Source: Planctomycetota bacterium
Lineage (GTDB): Bacteria > Planctomycetota > Phycisphaerae > Phycisphaerales > SM1A02
NCBI GenBank assembly: GCA_022567855.1
Contig: JADFGE010000050.1
Span: 1 to 11,635, forward strand
Reading direction: 5' to 3'
DNA length: 11,635 bases
In this document: positions 1 through 6,024 of the stretch, piece by piece
Numbering within the stretch: the stretch's first letter is position 1
Layout: every line of letters begins with the position of its first letter
Notes under the pieces: generated by a model
Told to the model about the DNA's origin: nothing
Seen by the model: the letters and a program-made list of their open reading frames with translations, nothing else
The model's database searches: none
Program-made: the position numbers and the translations under genes

Positions 1-259
1 GACGGTCATTGAGGTCGGTCTCGAGATCTCACGCTTCCAGCAGTTCCGCGATGAGGACGGCGTGCCGGTCAACCGGGAACTCTCTCCGGATACCAACAGC
101 CGGGTCCTGGCTTTTCAGGTGAGCAACACCTCTGCCTACCTCGGCTACGACCTCCATGTGCGCGCCGGACTGCGGCTGCAGAAGGAGACCTTCGAGACCC
201 TGCCTTCGAGCACGACCAGCTCCATGTACATGACCATCTACGCAGGGCTTGGAGAATAG
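1..259 (+). CDS. 3' end of an unidentified beta-rich protein (partial)
   Basis: The reading frame is open from base 2 to a TAG stop at 257-259, giving 85 residues of the C-terminus; the 5' end lies outside the window. The visible part alternates polar and hydrophobic residues in short runs (YLGYDLHVRAGLRLQ and SSMYMTIYAGLGE). That suggests beta strands, as in an outer-membrane barrel or beta-sandwich, but it does not end in the aromatic residue typical of barrel C-termini. I do not recognise the family. A GTG at 62 could be read as a start, but the frame continues upstream without a stop, so an internal valine is more likely. It lies 181 bp upstream of an exported-protein start on the same strand. 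Because of the junction near 579, it may not be a true neighbour of the genes to the right. Confidence 0.6.
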   Translation, partial: TVIEVGLEISRFQQFRDEDGVPVNRELSPDTNSRVLAFQVSNTSAYLGYDLHVRAGLRLQKETFETLPSSTTSSMYMTIYAGLGE

Positions 260-440
260 AGACGTAACAGGTTGTTTTTTATGCAGTTATGTAATAGGCA
301 ATGCAAACGTCTGCAACGGGCTGGAAGGCGTCACGTAAATATCTTGCAGATCAGGGGCCTGACGAATACCTTTCGGCGTTGAAATCGATGCGGTGCACCC
401 GTTCACGACGAACGTTCTCACAGCAGGAGATGGAACTGCG

Positions 441-581
441 ATGAAGAGAATAGCAGCGATCGCCGCCCTGGCTGCCATGCTGATGGCCACCAGCGCGACA
501 GCCCATCAGGGCGAACTCAGGTTCATGTTCCAGTTCCCCGCGGGGCTGGAGCCGGTCCTCGACGGCGAGATGGACGAGCAT
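441..581 (+). CDS. 5' end of an exported protein, cut at a chimeric junction
   Basis: ATG 441 follows an AGGAGA ribosome-binding site at 425-430, ten bases upstream. The first 21 residues are a textbook Sec signal peptide: MKR, then an Ala/Leu/Met-rich core ending in the cleavage-like motif ATA. The mature part begins HQGELRFMF and reaches EPVLDGEMDE. A 'DGEMDEW' stretch is typical of the start of family-9 carbohydrate-binding-like and related beta-sandwich domains, but this is a weak hint and I assign no function. At about codon 47 the sense ends. From 579 the + strand is simply the complement of carB, so the remaining 170+ codons of open frame (to 1097) are antisense noise fused to a real N-terminus. 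ATG 393 in the same frame is a poorer start, because it puts non-hydrophobic residues before the signal peptide. Confidence 0.7.
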
Positions 582-585
582 CCCG
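575..585. other. Breakpoint joining two unrelated gene fragments
   Basis: Left of about 579 the + strand encodes an exported protein. Right of it the - strand encodes CarB. Both fragments are 5' gene portions whose 3' ends meet here, so neither gene can be completed by reading through. CarB homology ends at 'EDLVRRGM' (Met codon 579-581). The next - strand residues (LVHLAVEDRLQ) do not resemble the expected CarB continuation in any of the three frames, so a simple frameshift is excluded. No insertion-sequence end, target-site duplication or obvious long microhomology is visible. A metagenomic assembly chimera or an inversion breakpoint are the two explanations. Confidence 0.8.
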
Positions 586-1181
586 CGCCGGACCAGGTCC
601 TCGAATTCATCGCGGTTGTAGGCGATGCCGCCGCCGGCCCCCCCCATCGTGAACGCGGGGCGGAGGATCACGGGCAGACCGATCTCGTCAAGAAACCGCC
701 AGGCTTCGTCCAGATTGGTCACCGTCAGGGCCCGTGGCAGCCGCAGGCCGATCGACTTGATCACTGCGATGAACTTCTCGCGATTCTCGGCCCGGTCGAT
801 CGCCTCTCGCGTGGCCCCGATCATCTCGATCCCGAACTTGGCCAACGTCCCGTCGTCATACAACGCACAGGCGGTATTCAAGGCGATCTGGCCGCCCAGA
901 GTCGGCAGCAGTGCATCAATCGGTGTGCCGTTGGCCTTCTCCTTGGCGATGATCTTGGTGACCGCTTCGAGCGTGATCGGCTCGATGTACGTGCGGTCGG
1001 AGAACTCCGGGTCGGTCATGATCGTCGCTGGGTTGGAGTTGACCAGCACGATGCGGTAGCCGTCCTCCCGCAGGGCCTTGCAGGCCTGGGTCCCTGAATA
1101 GTCAAACTCACAGGCCTGGCCAATGACAATCGGCCCGGAACCCAGGATCAGAATCGTGCTGATGTCATCGCGTCGGGGCAT
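579..1181 (-). CDS. carB: Carbamoyl-phosphate synthase large subunit, N-terminal fragment
   Basis: CarB makes carbamoyl phosphate from bicarbonate, two ATP and ammonia channelled from CarA, feeding pyrimidine and arginine synthesis. The first ~201 residues are clear: ILILGSGPIVIGQACEFDYSGTQ (10-32), NSNPATIMTDP (48-58), LPTLGGQIALN (92-102), and the ATP-grasp segment ILRPAFTMGGAGGGIAYN (172-189). A complete CarB is about 1,070 residues, so more than 80 percent is missing, including the rest of the first ATP-grasp domain and the second half. Homology stops abruptly at the 579 junction, although the frame stays open to 351 by chance. The ATG at 1181 gives the family's usual N-terminus (MPRRDDISTILILGSGP). 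A possible -10 (TATTGT, complement of 1205-1210) precedes it, with no convincing -35 and only a distant GGAG. A genome needs an intact carB, so either another copy exists or this contig end is misjoined. Confidence 0.9.
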
Positions 1182-1361
1182 GGTGCGTCAGCGCAAACTC
1201 CGTGACAATAGCCCTCATCCCGCGGTCACTCCACGTTCTTTTTACTTTGTTGGAGGGAACGAGCTACTGAAGCCCGTGCCACGACCGTGGGCGAGGTTCC
1301 GGCCCCAAAAGAGCCCGGTGTTTGACAACGCACCTCCACCGCCGGACGGTACCACCGCGTC

Positions 1362-2156
1362 ATGACCCCGCTGCTGATCGTCATTTTCGCCGTTACCGGC
1401 TGGATCGCCCTGACCCTCGGTCTGAAGTGGGCCGGGGTATGGCTTTTTTCCCGTGGACCGGGGGGCGATTCGGTGACGGGGCTGATGGTTCTAGCGACCC
1501 AGGTGTACAGCCGTCTGATGCATCGGGCCCAGTACGAGGGACTCAAACACGTACCGCAAACGAATCAACCGGGAGGCCTGATCGTGGTTTCCAATCACGG
1601 AAGCCCGATCGATCCGGTGCTGATCCAGTCCGCCTGCGGCTTCGTGGTTCGCTGGATGATGGCGGGCGACATGATGATCCCCCAATTGGGCTGGCTGTGG
1701 CGTCACCAGCGGATGATCCCGGTGGCCCGAGATGGCCGCGACCTCGGCCCGGCGCGGGAGGCGATCCGGCATGTGCAGGCTGGGGGTGTCCTGGGGGTCT
1801 TTCCCGAAGGGGCGCTCGTACGACCGCGCGAACAGATCCGCCCATTCCATCCCGGGATCGGCTTCATGATCGCCAAGACGCAAGCACCGGTGCTGCTGCT
1901 GTGGCTAAGTGGCACGCCGGAGGCAACCCATCTGGGGTCGGCCCTCATTACCCGCAGCCACGCACGAGTCAGGTTCATCGACCGTCTGGAGTTTGGCGAC
2001 GAGCGCGATCCGGCCGCGATCACCCAGACGCTTCGTCGCCTGATGGCTGAAGCGACCGGCTGGCCGCTGTGCGACGAGCCGCTGGCGCCGACTCCGGTTG
2101 AGGTGGTCGATCCGTTTGGCGCGCCTCAGCCCGCAGAGCCTGACGCCGTTTCTTGA
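1362..2156 (+). CDS. plsC: 1-acyl-sn-glycerol-3-phosphate acyltransferase (PlsC family)
   Basis: This is a membrane-associated acyltransferase that would transfer an acyl chain to lysophosphatidic acid in phospholipid synthesis. Residues 4-29 form an N-terminal hydrophobic membrane anchor. The catalytic HX4D motif is H79-D84 within VVSNHGSPIDP. Block II is MIPVARDGRD (118-127), with the expected Arg after the Val, and block III is FPEG (147-150). At 264 residues the length fits bacterial PlsC. The C-terminal ~35 residues (from about 230) are Pro-rich and likely disordered. Family members vary in acyl acceptor, so another lysophospholipid or glycolipid substrate is possible. There is no Shine-Dalgarno sequence before ATG 1362. 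It heads a co-directional run with ruvA (72 bp to ruvA's ATG). A TTGACA lies at 1322-1327 but has no well-spaced -10. Confidence 0.88.
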   Translation: MTPLLIVIFAVTGWIALTLGLKWAGVWLFSRGPGGDSVTGLMVLATQVYSRLMHRAQYEGLKHVPQTNQPGGLIVVSNHGSPIDPVLIQSACGFVVRWMMAGDMMIPQLGWLWRHQRMIPVARDGRDLGPAREAIRHVQAGGVLGVFPEGALVRPREQIRPFHPGIGFMIAKTQAPVLLLWLSGTPEATHLGSALITRSHARVRFIDRLEFGDERDPAAITQTLRRLMAEATGWPLCDEPLAPTPVEVVDPFGAPQPAEPDAVS

Positions 2157-2193
2157 GATTGGTCGGCGACCGAGCGAAACCGGCCAAGCCCCA

Positions 2194-2222
2194 CTGTCAC
2201 GGTGCAGACCATCCGGTACGAT
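2194..2222 (+). promoter_or_regulatory. Predicted promoter for leaderless ruvA mRNA
   Basis: A -35-like CTGTCA (2194-2199, 4/6 match) and a -10-like TACGAT (2217-2222, 4/6 match) are separated by exactly 17 bp. Six bases lie between the -10 and the ruvA ATG at 2229, so the expected transcription start coincides with the start codon. This agrees with the lack of any Shine-Dalgarno sequence there. The individual matches are modest; spacing and position are the main support. Confidence 0.35.
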
Positions 2223-2228
2223 GCCGTG

Positions 2229-2870
2229 ATGATCTGCCGCATCGAGGGTGAACTGGTGGCGGCTCAGGACGGCCGTGTCGAGCTTGCCTGTGGGTCGCTG
2301 ACGTACGAACTGATGGTGCCCGCCGTCGAGCAGCAACCGTTGAGCGGATCGCTCGGCACCCGTGTCGAGTTTTATACCCTGCACGTGCTGGAGAGCCAGG
2401 GGCAAGGCGCGGTGTATGTGCCCCGGCTCTTTGGGTTTCGATCGGCCCAGCAGCGGGCCTTTTTCGAGCTGCTGACCACCGTCAAGGGACTGGGTTCGCG
2501 CAAGGCCCTACGAGCGATGCGCCTGCCCCATCAGGTCATCGCCCAGGCGATCGCGGCCAAGGACGTTCAACTCCTCACCTCGTTGCCGGAGATCGGCAAA
2601 CGCAGGAGCGAAACGATCGTGGCCCAGCTGAACAGCAAAGTGGACGGCTTTCTCGAGGTGAAACCGTCAGCGACTGCGACCGATCCGAAGTCCTCGGCCG
2701 AGCCGGGCACCAGCGCGATGATCAGTGACGCGCTGGCGGCGCTGTGCCAACTGGGCGAATCGAACCCCGAGGCCCACCGGCTCATCGAACGAGCCCTGGC
2801 CGTCGATCCCGAGCTGGATTCCGCCGACGCCCTGGTAACGGCCGCCTATCGTCTCAAGGAGCCGGCGTGA
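2229..2870 (+). CDS. ruvA: Holliday junction branch migration protein RuvA
   Basis: RuvA binds four-way DNA junctions as a tetramer and, with the RuvB helicase, drives branch migration in recombinational repair. From ATG 2229 the N-terminus (MICRIEGELV) matches the family's domain I. In-frame GTGs at 2202 and 2226 are less likely starts. Domain II carries two helix-hairpin-helix motifs: TVKGLGSRKALR (84-95) and SLPEIGKRRSETI (118-130). Domain III (about 162-213) is the three-helix RuvB-binding domain, with a flexible linker at about 142-162. Total length is 213 residues, close to the usual ~200. Two oddities stand out. The acidic-pin region is replaced by a longer loop (LESQGQGAVYVPRLFGF, 54-70) with one acidic residue. 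The second hairpin has Glu121 where Gly is normal (PGIG becomes PEIG). No ruvB or ruvC lies in the window. Confidence 0.93.
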   Translation: MICRIEGELVAAQDGRVELACGSLTYELMVPAVEQQPLSGSLGTRVEFYTLHVLESQGQGAVYVPRLFGFRSAQQRAFFELLTTVKGLGSRKALRAMRLPHQVIAQAIAAKDVQLLTSLPEIGKRRSETIVAQLNSKVDGFLEVKPSATATDPKSSAEPGTSAMISDALAALCQLGESNPEAHRLIERALAVDPELDSADALVTAAYRLKEPA

Positions 2871-2895
2871 CGCTGCCTCCGGTTTCGGACACAAT
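2867..2895 (+). promoter_or_regulatory. Possible promoter for the guanylyltransferase gene
   Basis: GTGACG (2867-2872, four of six matches to TTGACA) and CACAAT (2890-2895, four of six to TATAAT) are spaced 17 bp apart and overlap the ruvA stop codon. The start would fall near 2902, so the transcript would begin with the hairpin at 2902-2925. This is a prediction from spacing and weak consensus only. Confidence 0.3.
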
Positions 2896-2901
2896 GCGAG
2901 T

Positions 2902-2925
2902 AATCGTCCGCCCGGCGGGACGATT
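2902..2925 (+). other. Perfect 8-bp inverted repeat before the guanylyltransferase start
   Basis: AATCGTCC (2902-2909) and GGACGATT (2918-2925) pair perfectly around the 8-base loop GCCCGGCG, ending 12 bases before ATG 2938. Only three T residues follow, so it is a poor intrinsic terminator for ruvA. It could be a 5' stem-loop that stabilises or gates translation of the downstream mRNA, or a weak attenuator. Confidence 0.45.
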
Positions 2926-2937
2926 TGAGAAGCGACC

Positions 2938-4017
2938 ATGCGCTATGCGATGATCATGGCGGGGGGCGCAGGCACACGACTCTGGCCGATGAGTCGGCGC
3001 GATCGGCCCAAGCAGTTGATCCCGCTGATCGACGGCCGATCGCTCCTGAGCTTGGCCGTCGAACGCCTGGAGGGTGTGGTAGAGCCCAAGCGCCGGCTGC
3101 TGTGTACGAGCGAGGCGCATCGCGCGCTCATCCACGAGGTGCTGCCGGGTTTCACCGATGAGCAAATCCTCGGCGAGCCGATGGGACGCGACACCGTCAA
3201 CGCCATCGGTTTCACGGCCGTGGTGCTCGCCAAACAAGACCCCGACGCCGTGTTCGCAGTTCTGACCGCGGACCACATCATTGAACCGCAAAACGAGTTT
3301 CGGCGAAAAGTCTGCTTGGGCTTTGAGCTGGTGGAACAGGATCCGACACGCTTTGTGACCTTTTCCATCATGGCCACGCATCCCTCCACCGCCTACGGCT
3401 ATGTGGAGCGCGGCGCCGCCATCCCCGGGTTCCAGGCTGCTTATATCGCCAAGCGCTTCGTCGAGAAGCCGGACGCCAAAACCGCACAGCAATATGTCGA
3501 TGCGGGTACGTTCGGATGGAACGGCGGCATGTTCGTCTTTGCGGCCAAGCAGTTCCTCGAAGCGCTGCAATGGTTCAAGCCGGCGTCGTACGAAGGCGTC
3601 AGCCGCATTGGTGAGGCTTGGGGCACGCCCAGACAGCAGGCCGTGCTCGAAGAGGTGTACCCCAAGTTGCCGAAGATCAGCGTCGATTACGCGGTCATGG
3701 AGCGCGCCGCACAGGACGAGCGCATCACGGTCTGCACCGTCGCGATGGGCGTGTGGTGGATGGACGTCGGCTCGTGGCCGAGCTTCGGTGAAACGCTGAC
3801 CGAAGATCAGCACGGCAACCGAACCAACGCACGCACCACGCACCTGGACTCGCGCCGCGTCCTGGCCGTCTCCGACGATCCGAATCACACGATTACAACC
3901 GTCGGCTGCACCGATCTGGTCATCGTCCACACCAAGGACACCACGCTGGTCTGCCCGCTCTCACAAACCCAGCGCGTCAAGGAGCTCGCTCAAGAGGTGG
4001 ACGAGTCGTTGCGGTGA
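2938..4017 (+). CDS. manC: Mannose-1-phosphate guanylyltransferase
   Basis: This enzyme makes GDP-mannose from mannose 1-phosphate and GTP for glycan, exopolysaccharide or glycolipid synthesis. Residues 8-26 (AGGAGTRLWPMSRRDRPKQ) are the nucleotidyltransferase signature GGxGxRLWPxSRxxxPKQ. Further landmarks are TADH (110-113) in the metal-binding region, FVEKPD (174-179) with the sugar-phosphate contact, WNGGMFVF (194-201), SVDYAVME (248-255) and WMDVGSW (274-280). The last ~80 residues match the short beta-helix-like tail. At 359 residues it is the monofunctional form; there is no fused phosphomannose isomerase cupin as in ~480-residue ManC/AlgA. The start has only a weak GAGAAG upstream. 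It follows ruvA by 67 bp, which hold a possible promoter and a hairpin. No glycan operon is visible around it, so it probably supplies a general GDP-mannose pool. Confidence 0.92.
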   Translation: MRYAMIMAGGAGTRLWPMSRRDRPKQLIPLIDGRSLLSLAVERLEGVVEPKRRLLCTSEAHRALIHEVLPGFTDEQILGEPMGRDTVNAIGFTAVVLAKQDPDAVFAVLTADHIIEPQNEFRRKVCLGFELVEQDPTRFVTFSIMATHPSTAYGYVERGAAIPGFQAAYIAKRFVEKPDAKTAQQYVDAGTFGWNGGMFVFAAKQFLEALQWFKPASYEGVSRIGEAWGTPRQQAVLEEVYPKLPKISVDYAVMERAAQDERITVCTVAMGVWWMDVGSWPSFGETLTEDQHGNRTNARTTHLDSRRVLAVSDDPNHTITTVGCTDLVIVHTKDTTLVCPLSQTQRVKELAQEVDESLR

Positions 4018-4079
4018 GGAGTCCACGGCTCGGCGGGCGTCGTGCAGTTCGGAGAGCTGCCGCTAAACTTCCCATCCCG

Positions 4080-4121
4080 ACCCCTAACCCCTAACTCCTG
4101 ACCCCTGACTCCTAACTCCTT
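4080..4121 (+). repeat. Six-unit heptanucleotide tandem array (ACYCCTR)
   Basis: Six contiguous 7-bp units fit ACYCCTR apart from the last base of the final copy: ACCCCTA, ACCCCTA, ACTCCTG, ACCCCTG, ACTCCTA, ACTCCTT. Variation is confined to unit positions 3 and 7. The array ends eight bases before the ruvX ATG, with the pyrimidine-rich CCCTTCCC between. The - strand reads as YAGGRGT units with three GGGG runs plus a GGG in the adjoining bases (4076-4078), so it could form a three-layer G-quadruplex. Heptanucleotide short tandem repeats (STRR) are known in heterocystous cyanobacteria and, as I recall, include very similar units. The period invites slippage and copy-number variation. Confidence 0.9.
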
Positions 4122-4129
4122 CCCTTCCC

Positions 4130-4540
4130 ATGCGCTTCTTGGCGATCGATCTTGGGGACAAACGAACGGGACTGGCGATCGGCGACGACGAGACGAAAAT
4201 CGCCTCGCCCTTGACGGTGATCGACGTCGCGCGCGGTGATGCGCTGATCGACGCCATTGCCGATTCGATCAAAGACCATGCGCCCGACGCGATCGTCCTC
4301 GGCCTTCCGCTGAATATGGACGGCACCGAGGGCCCGCAAGCGAAGCTGGTCCGCGAGTTCGGCGAGCAGTTGCACAAGTGCTGCGGGCTTGAAGTTCATT
4401 ACCACGATGAACGGCTGACGAGCTTCGCCGCCGATCAACAGATGGCCCGCACCGGCCGAACCCATAAACAAAAGAAGCGATTGCGCGACGCCCTCGCCGC
4501 CGCCGAAATCCTGCGCGATTTTCTCGAGCATGTCGACTAA
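4130..4540 (+). CDS. ruvX: RuvX/YqgF RNase H-like nuclease (16S rRNA maturation)
   Basis: YqgF-family proteins have an RNase H fold; they are implicated in 16S rRNA 5'-end processing and were first proposed as alternative Holliday junction resolvases. The 136-residue length is typical. Motifs in order are AIDLGDKRTGLAIGD (5-19, catalytic Asp7), VLGLPLNMDGTEGPQA (56-71), HDERLTSFAA (92-101) and RDALAAAEIL (119-128, with the C-terminal catalytic Asp120). ATG 4130 is the only start giving the family N-terminus MRFLAIDLG. The 5' flank is C/T-rich with no Shine-Dalgarno, and the heptad array (4080-4121) sits directly upstream, so translation initiation must be SD-independent or the mRNA very short-leadered. 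It is the last gene of the plus-strand run and converges on the DUF1569 gene. Confidence 0.93.
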   Translation: MRFLAIDLGDKRTGLAIGDDETKIASPLTVIDVARGDALIDAIADSIKDHAPDAIVLGLPLNMDGTEGPQAKLVREFGEQLHKCCGLEVHYHDERLTSFAADQQMARTGRTHKQKKRLRDALAAAEILRDFLEHVD

Positions 4541-4558
4541 GAGCGGCCTCACCTGAAG

Positions 4559-4590
4559 CCGGACCTGACGAGTCCGCGAGGAAGGTCCGG
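4559..4590. other. Structured hairpin with GNRA-capped inner stem between convergent genes
   Basis: CCGGACCT (4559-4566) and AGGTCCGG (4583-4590) form a perfect 8-bp outer stem. The 16-base interior folds again on the + strand as TCC/GGA (4573-4575 and 4580-4582) closed by a GCGA tetraloop, leaving GACGAG unpaired on the 5' side. It lies between the ruvX stop and the end of the DUF1569 gene. Neither strand has a following T-run, so it is not a classic intrinsic terminator. It may protect or end 3' transcripts from either side. Confidence 0.6.
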
Positions 4591-4605
4591 GTCGCCAACA
4601 AAGTA

Positions 4606-5112
4606 TCAGTCTGCATGCATGAAACTGAAGTGCATCTCCGCGTGGCGGCAATTCATCTTCACCCAATCTTCGTGCGTCATCGCTCCGAGCAACGGGCTTG
4701 GCTGCGTCATGCGCTCCCCGATGTCGATCCGCCCCACGGCATCGCGCAGGGCCGACACCGCATCGTCCCATGTCGTGTCTGGATCAGGCAGCACGACATT
4801 CATCCGGGCCGGCAGCTTGATCCCAGGCTTCATCGGTTTCGTCAAGATACGCTTCTTGAAAGGTCGAGCGAGTACTCGAATCGGAAGCGGCGCCGTGAAG
4901 GTAAATCCGTCGATCGCACCGTCAATGAAGAACGTCACATGCTGAACGATCTGCGCCGGCGTCCAGTTGCCATCGGCGCAAATAGACTCGCCGGTCTCGG
5001 ACGTCACCGCCCCAAGCTGCTCCACATCACGCAATATCTCGTGCAGCGTGTGGAATTGAAGTTTGCGGCGCGACGCCACCGTCCGAGTATCAATCGCCGT
5101 ATCACTCGGCAT
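4606..5112 (-). CDS. DUF1569 family protein (DinB-like fold)
   Basis: DUF1569 proteins belong to the DinB/YfiT-like four-helix-bundle superfamily, several of which bind a metal through three histidines; the cellular role is unknown. Family features visible here, numbered from ATG 5112 (168 residues), are RRKLQFHTLHEILRDVEQL (15-33), GNWTPAQIVQHV (48-59, His58), IKLPARMNVVLPDP (98-111), and the C-terminal MTHEDWVKMNCRHAEMHFSF (145-164, His157 and His161). Those three histidines are the plausible metal ligands. The start is ATG 5112 or GTG 5118. Either overlaps the 3' end of the 6-phosphogluconolactonase gene (stop at 5102-5104), so the two are translationally coupled in one operon. The overlap says nothing certain about function. 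No signal peptide or membrane segment is seen, so it should be cytoplasmic. Confidence 0.82.
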   Translation of the reverse strand: MPSDTAIDTRTVASRRKLQFHTLHEILRDVEQLGAVTSETGESICADGNWTPAQIVQHVTFFIDGAIDGFTFTAPLPIRVLARPFKKRILTKPMKPGIKLPARMNVVLPDPDTTWDDAVSALRDAVGRIDIGERMTQPSPLLGAMTHEDWVKMNCRHAEMHFSFMHAD

Positions 5113-5917
5113 GTCCACACGCCTTCGCGTCCAGGAACCATTTCAACTCGCCCTGAGCCGGCAACACCCCCTTGATCGGCAGCTCGTCCAACGATTCGTG
5201 CCCGCGGGCCAGCCGTTCGATCATCGGCGCCTTGGCCGAACCGGTCACGAGCACGGCGATCATTCGCGCCGAGTTGATCAGCGGGAAAGTCATCGTGACG
5301 CGCCTTGGTGGATCGGCCTGCTTCGCTTCCACCCGCCGGATGAGGTGTATGCGTTCGTGCAGAACCTCCAAGCCGGGAAACAGACTCGCGGTATGCCCGT
5401 CCAGCCCCATCCCCAAGAGGACGAAGTCCAGCCGGTCCTCCCCTGGTTGGCGACGTTGCAGCGCCTCACGCAACTGCGACTCATAGTCGGAATCGGCCGT
5501 TTCCGACATCGCCGGGATGGGATGAACATGATCCGCAGGAATCCCCGAGTGCACGACGATCGTCTCGTTGATCATTCGGAAGTTTGAGCGTTCATCATCA
5601 AGCCCAACGCAACGCTCATCGACGAGCCACAGGTGCGTGTGCGCCCACGGCAGTTGGCGGTAGTTCGGATCGTACATCAGCCGTTCGTACAAGGGCTGGG
5701 GCGTGCGGCCGCCGGACAACGCGAGATGGAACTCGCCGAACTGACGGACGCAGGTCACCGCCCGGACGACGATCTCCGCGGCCAGAAGATCGACGAGCTG
5801 ATCCGTCTGGGCCACGACCACCTCGCCAGGCAGCGGCGGTCCCACCAAGGTCGACTCGTCCAAGTCGTACGTTTTCGCGTCGGCCTGGTGCTGAAGTTTT
5901 GGCCGGGGCTGGATCAT
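5102..5917 (-). CDS. pgl: 6-phosphogluconolactonase (DevB type)
   Basis: It hydrolyses 6-phosphogluconolactone to 6-phosphogluconate, step two of the oxidative pentose phosphate pathway, in the cytoplasm. Motifs in the 271-residue product are LALSGGRTPQPLYERL (65-80), HLWLVDERCVGLDDERSNFRM (95-115), LLGMGLDGHTASLFPG (167-182) and RVTMTFPLI (206-214), all diagnostic of the DevB/Pgl family within the NagB-like fold. ATG 5917 is preceded by an AGGA five bases upstream, and a TATGAT lies at the complement of 5926-5931. The family is normally about 230-260 residues; here the N-terminal ~30 residues are an extra tail. Neither zwf nor gnd is in the window. It is divergent from the transposase-like gene and forms an overlapping pair with the DUF1569 gene downstream. 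Confidence 0.93.
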   Translation of the reverse strand: MIQPRPKLQHQADAKTYDLDESTLVGPPLPGEVVVAQTDQLVDLLAAEIVVRAVTCVRQFGEFHLALSGGRTPQPLYERLMYDPNYRQLPWAHTHLWLVDERCVGLDDERSNFRMINETIVVHSGIPADHVHPIPAMSETADSDYESQLREALQRRQPGEDRLDFVLLGMGLDGHTASLFPGLEVLHERIHLIRRVEAKQADPPRRVTMTFPLINSARMIAVLVTGSAKAPMIERLARGHESLDELPIKGVLPAQGELKWFLDAKACGHAE

Positions 5918-6024
5918 CGATCCTCATCATAATGACCTCACGGGGGTCGCTTGACCAGTGCCCGATCCCGGCAATCTTTGCGACCGGCCGTGGCCGCGCC
6001 CATGACGCCTTCTACACTTTGAGC

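Noticed and set aside
400..414. CGTTC/GAACG inverted repeat upstream of the exported-protein gene as an operator
   Set aside because: A five-base arm is too short to separate from chance, with no second copy nearby.
351..578. Minus-strand extension of the carB frame to codon 276
   Set aside because: After the Met codon at 579-581 the residues show no CarB similarity and lie antisense to a signal peptide with a good RBS; it is chance read-through past the junction.
582..1097. Plus-strand open frame continuing from the exported protein
   Set aside because: It is the exact antisense of conserved CarB motifs (NSNPATIMTDP, GGAGGGIAYN), so it is not a real C-terminal domain or fusion.
1322..1355. 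Consensus TTGACA as the -35 of a plsC promoter
   Set aside because: The only -10-like box (TACCAC at 1350) is 22 bp away and poorly matched; at 16-18 bp nothing resembles a -10.
2159..2187. Stem TTGGTCGG/CCGGCCAA as a terminator after plsC
   Set aside because: It needs a wobble pair, has a 13-base loop and no T-run; insufficient to call.
2854..3930. A 358-codon minus-strand frame opposite the guanylyltransferase gene
   Set aside because: It is low-complexity, His/Arg/Gly-rich antisense of a well-conserved gene in high-GC DNA; no family features.
4559..4600. An active hammerhead ribozyme
   Set aside because: The GAAA box, stem III and an NUH cleavage site are missing, so self-cleavage is not expected; only the partial resemblance is reported.
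5584..6024. Long N-terminal extension of the transposase-like frame
   Set aside because: It is Arg/Pro-rich antisense of pgl with no conservation; the family N-terminus begins at ATG 6025.
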